Origin: [Clostridium] scindens
GTDB lineage: Bacteria; Bacillota; Clostridia; Lachnospirales; Lachnospiraceae
Length of the DNA stretch: 64,000 nucleotides
Assembly (NCBI RefSeq): GCF_019597925.1
Contig: NZ_CP080442.1
Coordinates: forward strand, 3,487,501-3,551,500
Direction of reading: 5' to 3'
The notes beneath the pieces were generated by a model. The model ran no database searches, was not told where the DNA came from, and was given only the letters and a program-made list of their open reading frames with translations. Position 1 is the first letter of the stretch. Each line of letters starts with the position of its first letter. Shown in pieces: positions 26,329 to 34,570 of the stretch. Position numbers and translations under genes: made by a program.

Positions 26329-26408
26329 TGGGTCTGCTTTCTCCTCTATCTATTGTTTTTCCCATATTATAATCTCTAGCAAAGGATTCCGCAATATCTG
26401 AAGGACTT

Positions 26409-27440
26409 TTAGAACACTACGATTCCTTTTTTCAGTACCTGCTTATTCATTGCCTTGTCATAAGCCTCGATCACATCATCAAAAGAGAAGTAATCGGATA
26501 TGTAGTCTTTCAGGTCGATCTTCCCTTCCCGGATCCACTGGATCACTTCGCTGTGCGCAGCTGCCTCTTCATCTTTGCGCGGGAACTGCTGAAAATTAAG
26601 CACCCAGTTATAGTCGGCCTTACTGAAGTCAATGTGCATCTCTTCTTTTCTTGGGACTCCATAACAGCAGATCTCTCCTCGGTCACAGATCAGGCCCATG
26701 GCGTCATTTACCACATCTTCAGAGCCTACCGCGTCGATCACGAACGGCACTCCTTGCGGAAACATGTCCCGGATCTCCTTGGTAATATCGCATTCCTTGC
26801 TGTTCAGCGCTATGTCCGCACCGCCATCCAGCGCGTTCTTCCTCTTAGGCTCATTTCTCGCGATCGCAATCACCGGATTGGCTCCTACCATCTTGCACAT
26901 CTTAATGAAGGTAAGCCCCACCGGGCCGCATCCAAATATTACCACCGGCTTATCCTTCTCAATGCCGAAGTACTTTACATTGCTTAACACTTCTCTCAAG
27001 GTGATCAGCATGACGGCATCCACCGGATCGATATCGTCAGGAATGATACACTGTGCCTTTGCCAGATCAGGCACCTCTCCTTCCTGGTACGCCGCAGCAT
27101 CATTTACCACGCAGTACTCGCTCAACGCTCCCCATGCAGAGCCATAAGGTCCCAGATGTTCCGGATCCGGATCTACGAAAGGAAGCAGCACCTTGTCCCC
27201 AACCTTAAGCCCGGTTACTTCCTCGCCTACTTCTACCACTTCTCCTACATTTTCATGCCCCAGCATAAGCGGATACATCTCTTGCGTAACTCCCTTAAAG
27301 GCTTTTTTCATCAGATGAATATCCGTTCCGCAGATACCGTTTGCAATCGTCTTGGTCAAAGCCTGCTTCGGGCCGTATTTGGGCTTCGGAACTTCCTGGA
27401 CGGACAAAGAGCCATCCTTATTTACAAGTACTGTTTTCAT
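26409..27440 (-). CDS. Medium-chain dehydrogenase without structural-zinc lobe
   Basis: A 343-residue MDR dehydrogenase with catalytic-zinc motifs NGICGTDIHLMKKAF and GHENVGEVVEVGEE and the cofactor motif IFGCGPVGLTF. Unlike the other four MDR enzymes in this window the segment that normally holds four structural-zinc cysteines (LPFVDPDPEHLGPYGSAWGALSEY) has none, a pattern also seen in some glucose and polyol dehydrogenases. It is flanked by VOC and HAD genes in one operon. Oxidation of a sugar or polyol is likely. Confidence 0.88.
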   Translation of the reverse strand: MKTVLVNKDGSLSVQEVPKPKYGPKQALTKTIANGICGTDIHLMKKAFKGVTQEMYPLMLGHENVGEVVEVGEEVTGLKVGDKVLLPFVDPDPEHLGPYGSAWGALSEYCVVNDAAAYQEGEVPDLAKAQCIIPDDIDPVDAVMLITLREVLSNVKYFGIEKDKPVVIFGCGPVGLTFIKMCKMVGANPVIAIARNEPKRKNALDGGADIALNSKECDITKEIRDMFPQGVPFVIDAVGSEDVVNDAMGLICDRGEICCYGVPRKEEMHIDFSKADYNWVLNFQQFPRKDEEAAAHSEVIQWIREGKIDLKDYISDYFSFDDVIEAYDKAMNKQVLKKGIVVF

Positions 27441-27480
27441 ATTGATCCTCCTTATTGACTTTCTTTCATTTCATTCATTC

Positions 27481-27876
27481 CTATAATATCTGGCAGAATT
27501 CCACCTGCTGACCGGTCGGCGCGCCAATCTTGAAAAAGCGTACTCCCCGCTCCCACAGTCCCGGCAGTTCTTCAATCCCTTCCGTGGTAATCGTATAGCC
27601 CTGCTCCAGGCAATATTCATAATCCTTCTCCACGTCCTCCGACTCAAAGCAGTAGTGGTCGATCTTGCCATAGGCACCGGCATCTTCACCGTCCTCGGAC
27701 GGAAATATCTCATAGATGCATCCTTCCTTATTCCGGATAAATTTGATGTCATTTCCATTTGGCGCCTTAAACTCACCGATTTTCTCAAATCCCAGTACAT
27801 CCACATACCATGCGACCGTAGCATCCACATCTCTGGACGCCATGCCCAGATGGCCAAGTCTTCTGTCTTTAATCAT
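27481..27876 (-). CDS. VOC-family (glyoxalase/dioxygenase fold) protein
   Basis: A 131-residue vicinal-oxygen-chelate protein: DRRLGHLGMASRDVDATVAWY at the N-terminus and YEIFPSED and DHYCFESEDVEKDYEY in the repeats. Family members bind a divalent metal and act as glyoxalases, epimerases or isomerases. ATG 27876 follows AAGGAGG; an upstream in-frame start at 27912 is in the 5' leader. First gene of the regulated three-gene unit; a lactaldehyde, methylglyoxal or sugar epimerase role cannot be chosen. Confidence 0.88.
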   Translation of the reverse strand: MIKDRRLGHLGMASRDVDATVAWYVDVLGFEKIGEFKAPNGNDIKFIRNKEGCIYEIFPSEDGEDAGAYGKIDHYCFESEDVEKDYEYCLEQGYTITTEGIEELPGLWERGVRFFKIGAPTGQQVEFCQIL

Positions 27877-27921
27877 AAAATAACCTCCTTTTCCACATTC
27901 GTCCGTTTCCATTTCTCTTTT

Positions 27922-27950
27922 CTTATATACCTATGTTACTACATAATGAA
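27922..27950 (-). promoter_or_regulatory. Promoter with embedded GntR-type operator (27932-27945)
   Basis: -35-like TTCATT and -10 TATAAG with 17-bp spacing on the minus strand. The spacer contains ATGTAGTAACAT, a variant of the recurring palindrome ATGTTATAACAT. Confidence 0.55.
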
Positions 27951-28082
27951 TTGATTTTATTTTACCATTATTAAGGCTCTTTGTCCAGTGGATTCCCGGA
28001 GTTCCCCTTTCACTTTTTCACAATCTTTCTTAAATATTTGATTTACGCTTTTCAAACGCTCTAATATATATTACAATATAAC

Positions 28083-28096
28083 TATGTAATAACATA
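28083..28096. promoter_or_regulatory. GntR-type operator upstream of glycerol dehydrogenase
   Basis: TATGTAATAACATA, a variant of the ATGTTATAACAT palindrome, 28 bp upstream of the gene start, in an A/T-rich promoter region whose exact -10 is ambiguous. Confidence 0.5.
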
Positions 28097-28124
28097 ACTA
28101 TATTAAATTTAGGAGGTTTTTATT

Positions 28125-29240
28125 ATGATAGCATCTAGAACCATGTCTTTCGGCTCACCCGGAAGATATATCCAGGGACCTGGAGAAATCCGCCGTCTTG
28201 CACAGCATACAGCAAAATATGGAGACAAGGTGTTCGCAGTCATTGACCCATTCTTCTATGACAGCCTGACGCCTCAGCTGACGGCGCAATATGAGGAACA
28301 CCATGCTCAGTTTACCAGCATTCCTTTCGAGCACGAGGTGACCGAAGAACGGATCGCCGCCATTGCCAGAAAAGCGGCGGAGGCTGGCGCTCAGATGATT
28401 ATGGGCATTGGAGGCGGTAAGACTCTGGACACTGCAAAAGGGGCGGCTAACACGCTTAAGCTGCCGGTTGTCATCGTTCCCACCAGCGCTTCCACCGATG
28501 CCCCAACCAGCGCGCTTTCCGTCATCTACAAAGAGAATCATGAGCATTCCCATTCGATCAACTATATTAAGAGCCCTGATATCGTCATCATCGACAGCGA
28601 AATCATTGCCAACGCGCCGGTTCGGTTCCTCGTATCCGGAATGGGCGATGCGATGGCTACCTTATTCGAAGCAAAGGCAAACGCCGCTTCCAACAGCCCC
28701 AATTACATCTGTCAGGAGGCCGGCGCCTTCCGCAGGACAAAGGTTGCGATGACGATCGCGGAATTATGCTATGACACCATTCTGGAATACGGCGTCGCCG
28801 CAAAGATTGCCAACGAGCAGCACGTCGTTACAGAAGCCTTGGAAGCCGTCATCGAGGCCAACACTTTAATGAGCGGCCTGGGCTTCGAGAATACGGCCTG
28901 CGCCTGCGCCCACGCTGTAGGCGACGGCATCACCGCAACGCCAAACGGAACCAAGACCCTCCACGGAGAAAAAGTCGCCTTCGGCACCTTATGCGAGCTG
29001 GTTGCCGAAAATGCCCCTTCCGAAATCGTTGAAGAGTACATAGCCTTCTGTATGGAAGTCGGACTTCCCACCACTCTTAAAGACCTGCAGGTAGAACTGA
29101 CCGAAGAAAACCTTCAGCTGATCGCAGACAACGCCTCCCTGACCGAACTCGTCCGCGAGCCCTACGAGATCACAGGCGAAATGCTGAAAAACATCGTAAA
29201 AGCCGCCGACGCCCTAGGCCGCTACTACCAAGCAGACTAG
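28125..29240 (+). CDS. gldA: Glycerol dehydrogenase family protein (iron-type ADH superfamily)
   Basis: A 371-residue GldA-like NAD-dependent dehydrogenase. The NAD-binding motif GIGGGKTLDTAKGAA is followed by IVPTSASTDAPTSA. The metal-ligand positions SGMGDAMATLFEA (Asp), ACAHAVGDG (His) and TLHGEKVAFG (His) are all present, so it should be active. Classical GldA oxidises glycerol to dihydroxyacetone; homologues oxidise other vicinal diols. It starts 7 bp after AGGAGG and is controlled by the recurring palindrome, so here it may act on a polyol intermediate of the regulon. Confidence 0.92.
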   Translation: MIASRTMSFGSPGRYIQGPGEIRRLAQHTAKYGDKVFAVIDPFFYDSLTPQLTAQYEEHHAQFTSIPFEHEVTEERIAAIARKAAEAGAQMIMGIGGGKTLDTAKGAANTLKLPVVIVPTSASTDAPTSALSVIYKENHEHSHSINYIKSPDIVIIDSEIIANAPVRFLVSGMGDAMATLFEAKANAASNSPNYICQEAGAFRRTKVAMTIAELCYDTILEYGVAAKIANEQHVVTEALEAVIEANTLMSGLGFENTACACAHAVGDGITATPNGTKTLHGEKVAFGTLCELVAENAPSEIVEEYIAFCMEVGLPTTLKDLQVELTEENLQLIADNASLTELVREPYEITGEMLKNIVKAADALGRYYQAD

Positions 29241-29265
29241 CCCCGCCAGCGGCTGTCCTCCTGCT

Positions 29266-29276
29266 GTCGTCCTCTT
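29266..29276. repeat. 11-bp direct repeat, left copy
   Basis: GTCGTCCTCTT occurs here and again at 29570-29580, enclosing the long inverted repeat E3. It could be a target-site duplication. Confidence 0.5.
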
Positions 29277-29328
29277 CCAAGCCCCGATTTCCCCTCAAAG
29301 CGAACTTGCATTAGAACGCGCACAGACT

Positions 29329-29568
29329 GGGGAGGGGCGGTTCTGGAGCGGATACCGTCGAACAAGCCTTTTGAATCTTGTTACTGAAAAGACCGTCCAA
29401 ACCTGGTATGGATATTTTATCACCAATAAAATATCCAAGAGCCTCTGAGATGCGAAATTCTTTCAGAATTTCACGTCGAATAGGCTCGGCTGCCAAGTTT
29501 GGACGGTCTTTGAAGTTACAAGTTCAAGGCGAAGAGAGCCGGAATCCTCTCCGGTTCCGCCCCTCCCC
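29329..29568. repeat. 240-bp nested inverted-repeat element E3
   Basis: Outer arms GGGGAGGGGCGG / CCGCCCCTCCCC (29329-29340, 29557-29568). The inner repeat reads GCCTTTTGAATCTTGTTACT then AAAAGACCGTCCAAAC and returns in inverted form at 29500-29530. The centre holds two small hairpins (GGATATTTTAT with its complement, and GAAATTCT / AGAATTTC). It sits between convergent genes. The 29241-29611 gap contains no gene; short frames through the repeat on both strands are by-products of the symmetry. Confidence 0.7.
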
Positions 29569-29569
29569 C

Positions 29570-29580
29570 GTCGTCCTCTT
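29570..29580. repeat. 11-bp direct repeat, right copy
   Basis: GTCGTCCTCTT abutting the right arm of E3; matches 29266-29276 exactly. Confidence 0.5.
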
Positions 29581-29611
29581 TCTCAATCCGCAATTTACTT
29601 CCCAAGAATCA

Positions 29612-30535
29612 TTACACCGCGCTCTCGCTCCTATCGGTCGCAATCTGCAGCAGAACAGCCGCAATGATAATACATCCTTTCACGATTTCCTGCGGATAGG
29701 CTGGTACGCCTTTCAAGTTCATGATGTTGCTGATCAGCGCAATGATCAGCGCGCCGATCACTGCTTTTACAACATTTCCTTTGCCGCCTGCAAGACTTGC
29801 GCCGCCGATGACGCAGGCTGCGATCGCATCAAGCTCGCCGCCTTTTCCAAGCGTAGATGACGCGGTCTGCGTTCTGGACGCAATAAACATTCCGGCAATC
29901 GAAGCAAGGAATCCTGAAACTACATAGCAGGAGCATACATACTTCTTTACATTGATACCCGCAAGCTGTACGGCAGTGCTGTTGGAGCCGCAGGCAATCA
30001 CGATACGTCCATAGGAGGTATATTTCTGTACAAGCGCGATAATGATGATGATGATCACGCATCCAATCACGATGGGGTAGCCAAAGTCCTTGCTGGCCAT
30101 CGCTTTAACGGCTGCCACATTAGAGCAGCGTACCGGGGCGCCTTCTGATACGATTAAGGCTGCCCCGTTACCAATCGACAGCGTAGCCAGAGTCGTTACA
30201 AATCCCTGCATCTTGCCATATGCCACGAGAATACCATTCAGAAGCCCCATAGCGATGCCAACTAGAATTGCTATCAGGAAGGCTACCGCAAGGCTCACTT
30301 CGTGGTCTCTCATCAGAACATAGGCACAGGAAGAAGATAATGCCGTTACCGCGCCTACGGAAAGGTCAATGCCCCCTGTCAGGATGACGAACAGCATGCC
30401 AAGCGCCACGAGGATCGGGCCGGACTGCTGAAGGCAGATATTCATTAAGTTGACCGGCTGCAGGAATGTGCTTGACATCACCGCGCACACGATAAACAGT
30501 ATCAGAAATATAACATATGTATTATTCGTAATCAA
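29612..30535 (-). CDS. Ribose-type ABC transporter permease; probable true start out of frame
   Basis: A 307-residue RbsC-type inner-membrane permease with LFVILTGGIDLSVGAV and ACVIGGASLAGGKGNV motifs. The open frame can only start at TTG 30535 with no good ribosome site. An ATG at 30569, 2 bp after the ATPase stop and ideally placed for coupling, begins MEKK but lies one base out of frame because of an eight-A run (30558-30565). With seven A the protein would begin MEKKKINIKDFLITNN and match the paralogue at 11429-12376 in length. Slippage or sequencing error is possible. Confidence 0.88.
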   Translation of the reverse strand: MITNNTYVIFLILFIVCAVMSSTFLQPVNLMNICLQQSGPILVALGMLFVILTGGIDLSVGAVTALSSSCAYVLMRDHEVSLAVAFLIAILVGIAMGLLNGILVAYGKMQGFVTTLATLSIGNGAALIVSEGAPVRCSNVAAVKAMASKDFGYPIVIGCVIIIIIIALVQKYTSYGRIVIACGSNSTAVQLAGINVKKYVCSCYVVSGFLASIAGMFIASRTQTASSTLGKGGELDAIAACVIGGASLAGGKGNVVKAVIGALIIALISNIMNLKGVPAYPQEIVKGCIIIAAVLLQIATDRSESAV

Positions 30536-30571
30536 AAAATCTTTTATATTTATTTTCTTTTTTTTCCATAG

Positions 30572-32062
30572 TTAGACCCCCATCGCAAATTTAATCAATG
30601 TTTCTTCAGACAGTTCATCCTTGCCGACCTCGCCTGAGATCTTCCCATTACGCATGACCATTACGCGGTCGCACATGCCAATGACCTCCGGCATTTCAGA
30701 CGATATCATGATCACCGCAACGCCCTTTTCCGCAAGCGTATTGATTACCTTGTATATCTCCGTCTTAGCGCCTACATCGACTCCCCTGGTAGGTTCGTCA
30801 AAGACAATACATTTACAGTCCGCCGCAATCCATTTCGCCAGCGCCACCTTCTGCTGGTTGCCGCCGGACAGGCTGTTGGCATTATCTTCCGTATCGCCGT
30901 ATTTCGTCTGTATGCTTGCCAGGACATCTTTGACAAACGCCTTTTCAGACTTATGATTGATTATGCCGCCTTTCGTAATTCTATCTAAACAGGCAAGCGT
31001 CGTATTCATACGGATACTCTGCTCCAGCAATAATCCCTGTTTCTTTCTGTCTTCCGGAAGAAGGCCGAACTTTTCCTTGATGGCGGCACGGGGGCTCTTC
31101 CAGCTTACTTCCTTTCCAAAATAATAGACCTTGCCGGACTCTTTCTTATCTGCTCCGAAGACAGCCCGCATCGTCTCCGTTCTTCCGGCCCCTACAAGCC
31201 CGTTGAATCCGAGTACTTCCCCGGCTTTTACTTCAAAACTAACGCCCTGCACCATCTTTCCTGCGTGCAGATCTTCCACCTTCAGGACGGTGTCGCCGAT
31301 CTTCGCATTCCTCTTCGGAAACATATCGGTCATCTCCCGTCCTACCATCAGGTTAACCAGCCTCTGCTTATCGAATCCCGACGTCTCCACTGTATCTACA
31401 TAAGTACCATCCTTGAGAACCGTGATATGCTCGCTTAACTGAAAGATCTCTTCCAGACGGTGCGAAATATAGATCACGCTTACGCCCTGATCCTTTAGCT
31501 TATGGATGACTTCAAATAGTTTTTCTATCTCAGAAAATGTCAGAACTGCCGTTGGCTCGTCGAATACAAGTATTTTCGCGTCTCTGGTCAGACACTTGCA
31601 GATTTCGACCACTTGCTGGTATGCAACGCTCAGGCTGCCACATTTTGCATTCGGGTTAATATCGGAAAATCCTAGTTTTTCAAGCTGCTCCCTTGCATCC
31701 GCCCTTAACTTCTTCCAGTTAATCGTTGCCTTTCCTGCCGAGAGCTTATCTATAAAGATATTCTCCGCCACCGTCAAGTCCGGCGCGAGCATGAATTCCT
31801 GATAGATAATCGCAACGCCCAGATCCTTGGACTCTTTTGGATTTGTAATCTTGACTTCCCTGCCATCTATAAAAATCTGTCCGCTATCCCTCTGATATGC
31901 GCCAGACAAAATCTTCATCAGCGTAGATTTGCCGGCACCGTTCTCTCCTATAAGAGCATGAATCTCGCCAGGCTCAACTTTTAAAGAAACGTCTGTAAGA
32001 GCCTTAACTCCGCCAAAGCGTTTTGTGATATTTTTCATTTCAAGTCTATACTGCCCTTCCAT
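30572..32062 (-). CDS. Sugar ABC transporter ATPase, duplicated nucleotide-binding domains
   Basis: A 496-residue RbsA-type ATPase: Walker A GENGAGKST, signature SLSVAYQQVVEICK in the first half; degenerate Walker A GLVGAGRTE, signature LSGGNQQKVAL and Walker B CIVFDEPTRG in the second. Start 32062 was chosen because GGAGG lies about 7 bp upstream; an in-frame 32095 start is in the leader. Pairs with lipoprotein 32135-33259 and the permease. Confidence 0.95.
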   Translation of the reverse strand: MEGQYRLEMKNITKRFGGVKALTDVSLKVEPGEIHALIGENGAGKSTLMKILSGAYQRDSGQIFIDGREVKITNPKESKDLGVAIIYQEFMLAPDLTVAENIFIDKLSAGKATINWKKLRADAREQLEKLGFSDINPNAKCGSLSVAYQQVVEICKCLTRDAKILVFDEPTAVLTFSEIEKLFEVIHKLKDQGVSVIYISHRLEEIFQLSEHITVLKDGTYVDTVETSGFDKQRLVNLMVGREMTDMFPKRNAKIGDTVLKVEDLHAGKMVQGVSFEVKAGEVLGFNGLVGAGRTETMRAVFGADKKESGKVYYFGKEVSWKSPRAAIKEKFGLLPEDRKKQGLLLEQSIRMNTTLACLDRITKGGIINHKSEKAFVKDVLASIQTKYGDTEDNANSLSGGNQQKVALAKWIAADCKCIVFDEPTRGVDVGAKTEIYKVINTLAEKGVAVIMISSEMPEVIGMCDRVMVMRNGKISGEVGKDELSEETLIKFAMGV

Positions 32063-32093
32063 ACACTCACCTCCACACATGATCCAATGATTC

Positions 32094-32125
32094 AAAAAAA
32101 GTCCTCCTCGTTATAAGGAGGACTT
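32094..32125 (-). terminator. Attenuating terminator between binding protein and ATPase genes
   Basis: On the minus strand, stem AAGTCCTCCT / AGGAGGACTT with 7-nt loop is followed by TTTTTTT. Leaky termination here would keep binding-protein mRNA in excess. Confidence 0.75.
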
Positions 32126-32134
32126 AATGATTAT

Positions 32135-33259
32135 TTAGAAGCCGTATTCATAACGCTCGTCAACATTGTCTTTGGTAACGCAGACAGCCTCTGTCATCGT
32201 TACTTCATCGTAGCTTTCCGGATCTTTTCCATCAACCAGGATTTCCTTTGCAATGTTTGTTGCCGTGATCGCTACCTGCCATGGAGAGTTCTCGCCTGTG
32301 CAGTAGTATTCGCCGGATTTGCACTCTGTTGTTCCATTTATGTAGTCATATGCTTCCAGCGCGCCATCCGCTGCCGCTACATAGTGGATGCCTGTAAGTC
32401 CCGCGTCATCTGCTGCCTGCATGCCGCCGAATAACATCTGGTCATTCTCTGCAAACATGGTGTTAAGCTTGTCCTTCGTCTTTACCACAAGGTCATTGGC
32501 ATCGTTCAAAATATCATTTACTGTCCAGTTGCCCCAGCCCTGTCCAGCGATGGTGAATTTTGCTTCTTCGTTCGTGTAAGAGCCCTTATTCAGTAACTGG
32601 TCATCAGCGTCTTTCGTCAGCTTCCATGCTTCGTCTTCGGAGATTCCAAGCCTCTGCTCCAGAACGCCGCAGATCAGTCCCTGGCGTCTCTCTGTTCCTG
32701 CAACATTTCCTTTTTCGCCGGAAAGCATGATGGAGTAGATCTCCTCATCGCCCATAGATTCTGCAAATGATTTGCCGCAAAGACGTCCATTCTGCTTATT
32801 GTCAGAATATACGGTGGTCACGCAGTAACTTCCGTCATTCACGCCAGAGTCGATATTGATAACCGGAATTCCTGCATCATGAGCGGCCTGCTCATCTGCG
32901 ATTACGTTGTCCGGGTCAATACAGTCGCAGAAGACCATATCATACTTCTGAGAAATAAATGTCTCGAAGTTTTCAGACTGTTTTGCAACATCCATATCCG
33001 CATTCAGCACGACTACATCAGAAGCCTTGTCAACAAGTCCGATCTCTGCGCATTTCTCCTGAACTGCTTTGGTCAATGTTACGAAGTAAGGACCATCCTG
33101 GGTCTTCATGGCAATGCCAATCTTGTACTTGCCACCTTTGTCGTCACTCTTCTTCGCATCTTTGGAATCGTCGGAGCCTTTATCTGATCCTCCGCATCCA
33201 ACTGCCATCGACGCTACCATTGCTACACATAGCAGCACGCCCAATAACTTTTTCTTCAT
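32135..33259 (-). CDS. Sugar-binding lipoprotein of second ribose-type importer
   Basis: A 374-residue lipoprotein with signal peptide, lipobox MAVGC (Cys22) and a linker rich in Asp, Lys and Ser, then a type-1 periplasmic-binding domain (KIGIAMKTQDGPYFVTLTKA; VFCDCIDPDNVIADEQ; PVINIDSGVNDGS). The N-terminal 25 residues are nearly the same as in the lipoprotein at 13972-14997, but the ligand domains differ, so different sugars are expected. It begins the transporter operon behind the promoter at 33316-33344. Confidence 0.94.
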   Translation of the reverse strand: MKKKLLGVLLCVAMVASMAVGCGGSDKGSDDSKDAKKSDDKGGKYKIGIAMKTQDGPYFVTLTKAVQEKCAEIGLVDKASDVVVLNADMDVAKQSENFETFISQKYDMVFCDCIDPDNVIADEQAAHDAGIPVINIDSGVNDGSYCVTTVYSDNKQNGRLCGKSFAESMGDEEIYSIMLSGEKGNVAGTERRQGLICGVLEQRLGISEDEAWKLTKDADDQLLNKGSYTNEEAKFTIAGQGWGNWTVNDILNDANDLVVKTKDKLNTMFAENDQMLFGGMQAADDAGLTGIHYVAAADGALEAYDYINGTTECKSGEYYCTGENSPWQVAITATNIAKEILVDGKDPESYDEVTMTEAVCVTKDNVDERYEYGF

Positions 33260-33315
33260 ACTTTTTTTCCTCCTTTTTTGTTTTACGTATATATTTCTAA
33301 CGTTGTTATATCATG

Positions 33316-33344
33316 ATGTTATAACATTGCTTCATATTTGTCAA
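33316..33344 (-). promoter_or_regulatory. Importer promoter with ATGTTATAACAT operator over the -10
   Basis: -35 TTGACA (33339-33344), 17-bp spacer, -10 TAACAT. The perfect palindrome ATGTTATAACAT (33316-33327) covers the -10. The 29-bp block matches 24 of 29 positions with the promoter at 34404-34432. The rest of the 310-bp gap is A/T-rich with no gene. Confidence 0.75.
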
Positions 33345-33509
33345 CAACTTTTTCTCCATATAACGATCATTTTTTATGAAAAATAACGTTAATAAAAAGA
33401 CAATCTTTTTTATTTTTTAGTTATTTTCACTGTTTTATTTTCTCATTGGTCGCATTTTATTGTGCAATATAGTCATTTTTTAATATTGTTTTGATTTTTC
33501 TAACTTTAT

Positions 33510-33554
33510 AAAAAACAATGACGGGCACCTATACATTTCTGTACAGATGCCCGT
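33510..33554 (-). terminator. Terminator of the SDR gene
   Basis: Minus-strand stem ACGGGCA / TGCCCGT (33548-33554, 33521-33527), extended by imperfect pairing, then CATTGTTTTTT. Confidence 0.8.
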
Positions 33555-33569
33555 TCCTTCTTTCTTCTT

Positions 33570-34346
33570 TTATACGCATGTAAAACATCCATCTACGATA
33601 ATGTCCGTTCCTGATGTAAATGAGGCTGAATCAGACAGCAGGTAGATGACTGCTCCGCACAGTTCATCCGGCGTGCCATACCTTCCATATGGCGTAAGGT
33701 CCATCCAGCGCTCCTGCCAATCCGGATTCACATGGCATGTCAGTTCCGTGTACATATATCCAGGACTGATGCAGTTTACGCGGATTCCGTCCTTACAATA
33801 TTCTACCGCGAGAGACTTGGTCATCTGAATGACCGCTGCTTTTGACGCATTATAAGATGCCTGCTCCTGAGGCCAGTTTACAATGTGGCCGGACATAGAT
33901 GCCGTATTGCAGATGGCCCCCTTCTTTCCCTTCCCCTTCAGATACCTGGCAAATTCAGACGCCATATAATATTCTCCGTTCAGATTCACATTGATTACCT
34001 TGGCCCACTCTACCGGCGTTACGTCATAGGCAGACTTATGTAATACGATGCCCGCATTGTTAAACAGAAGATCCAGCCCGCCCATATCAGCATCCGCCTG
34101 CTCGATCGCGGCCTTTACCTGAACCGGATCCGTGACATCCACGCCATAGGCTGCCGTCTTCTTTCCTGTAGCCTCTGCAATTTCTTTTGCGGTCTTTCTG
34201 GCCTTTTCCTCCTGCATATCAAAGATGGCGATGTTGGCTCCGACTTCCGCCATGCGCATAGCAACCACGCTTCCGATCCCCTGCGCGCCTCCTGTAACAA
34301 TTGCTGTCTTTCCTTCTAATGAAAATAATTTTTCCAGTGCGTTCAT
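33570..34346 (-). CDS. Short-chain dehydrogenase/reductase (SDR)
   Basis: A 258-residue classical SDR: cofactor motif VTGGAQGIGS, NNAG, catalytic Ser in NTASMSG, and YNASKAA. It ends in the same SGTDIIVDGCFTC pattern as the SDR at 15067-15843, so the two are related. It is monocistronic between its own promoter-operator and terminator, and divergent from the AroE-like operon. Likely oxidises the imported sugar, polyol or an intermediate. Confidence 0.92.
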   Translation of the reverse strand: MNALEKLFSLEGKTAIVTGGAQGIGSVVAMRMAEVGANIAIFDMQEEKARKTAKEIAEATGKKTAAYGVDVTDPVQVKAAIEQADADMGGLDLLFNNAGIVLHKSAYDVTPVEWAKVINVNLNGEYYMASEFARYLKGKGKKGAICNTASMSGHIVNWPQEQASYNASKAAVIQMTKSLAVEYCKDGIRVNCISPGYMYTELTCHVNPDWQERWMDLTPYGRYGTPDELCGAVIYLLSDSASFTSGTDIIVDGCFTCV

Positions 34347-34403
34347 GTTTTCTCTCCTTTACTGTTTCTAGTTTCTAGTTGTTCACAATTTTATTATGTA
34401 GTT

Positions 34404-34432
34404 ATGTTATAACATTATCTTCTATTTGTCAA
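34404..34432 (-). promoter_or_regulatory. SDR promoter with ATGTTATAACAT operator over the -10
   Basis: -35 TTGACA (34427-34432), 17-bp spacer, -10 TAACAT inside the perfect palindrome ATGTTATAACAT (34404-34415). Confidence 0.75.
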
Positions 34433-34456
34433 CATTCTCATTTGGCAAGATGGATA

Positions 34457-34503
34457 TTGACATTTTTCTATAATCGCAATATAATGTTACTATGTAATGA
34501 CAT
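34457..34503 (+). promoter_or_regulatory. Promoter and operator of the AroE-like operon
   Basis: -35 TTGACA (34457-34462) and -10 TATAAT (34480-34485), 17-bp spacer. A 20-bp dyad with outer ATGT and ACAT (34484-34503, including ATGTAATGACAT) overlaps the -10 and start site. Confidence 0.75.
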
Positions 34504-34570
34504 TGTTATGCAAGCACATTGCGAAGCGAGATTTACAACTACTAATTAATAAGAAAGGATGATTAATCCA

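Noticed and set aside
29311..29860. A 61-codon minus-strand frame and a 160-codon plus-strand frame around 29.4 kb
   Set aside because: Both run through the nested inverted repeat E3, and the plus frame also runs antisense into the permease gene. Symmetry can produce such frames; no ribosome site was seen.
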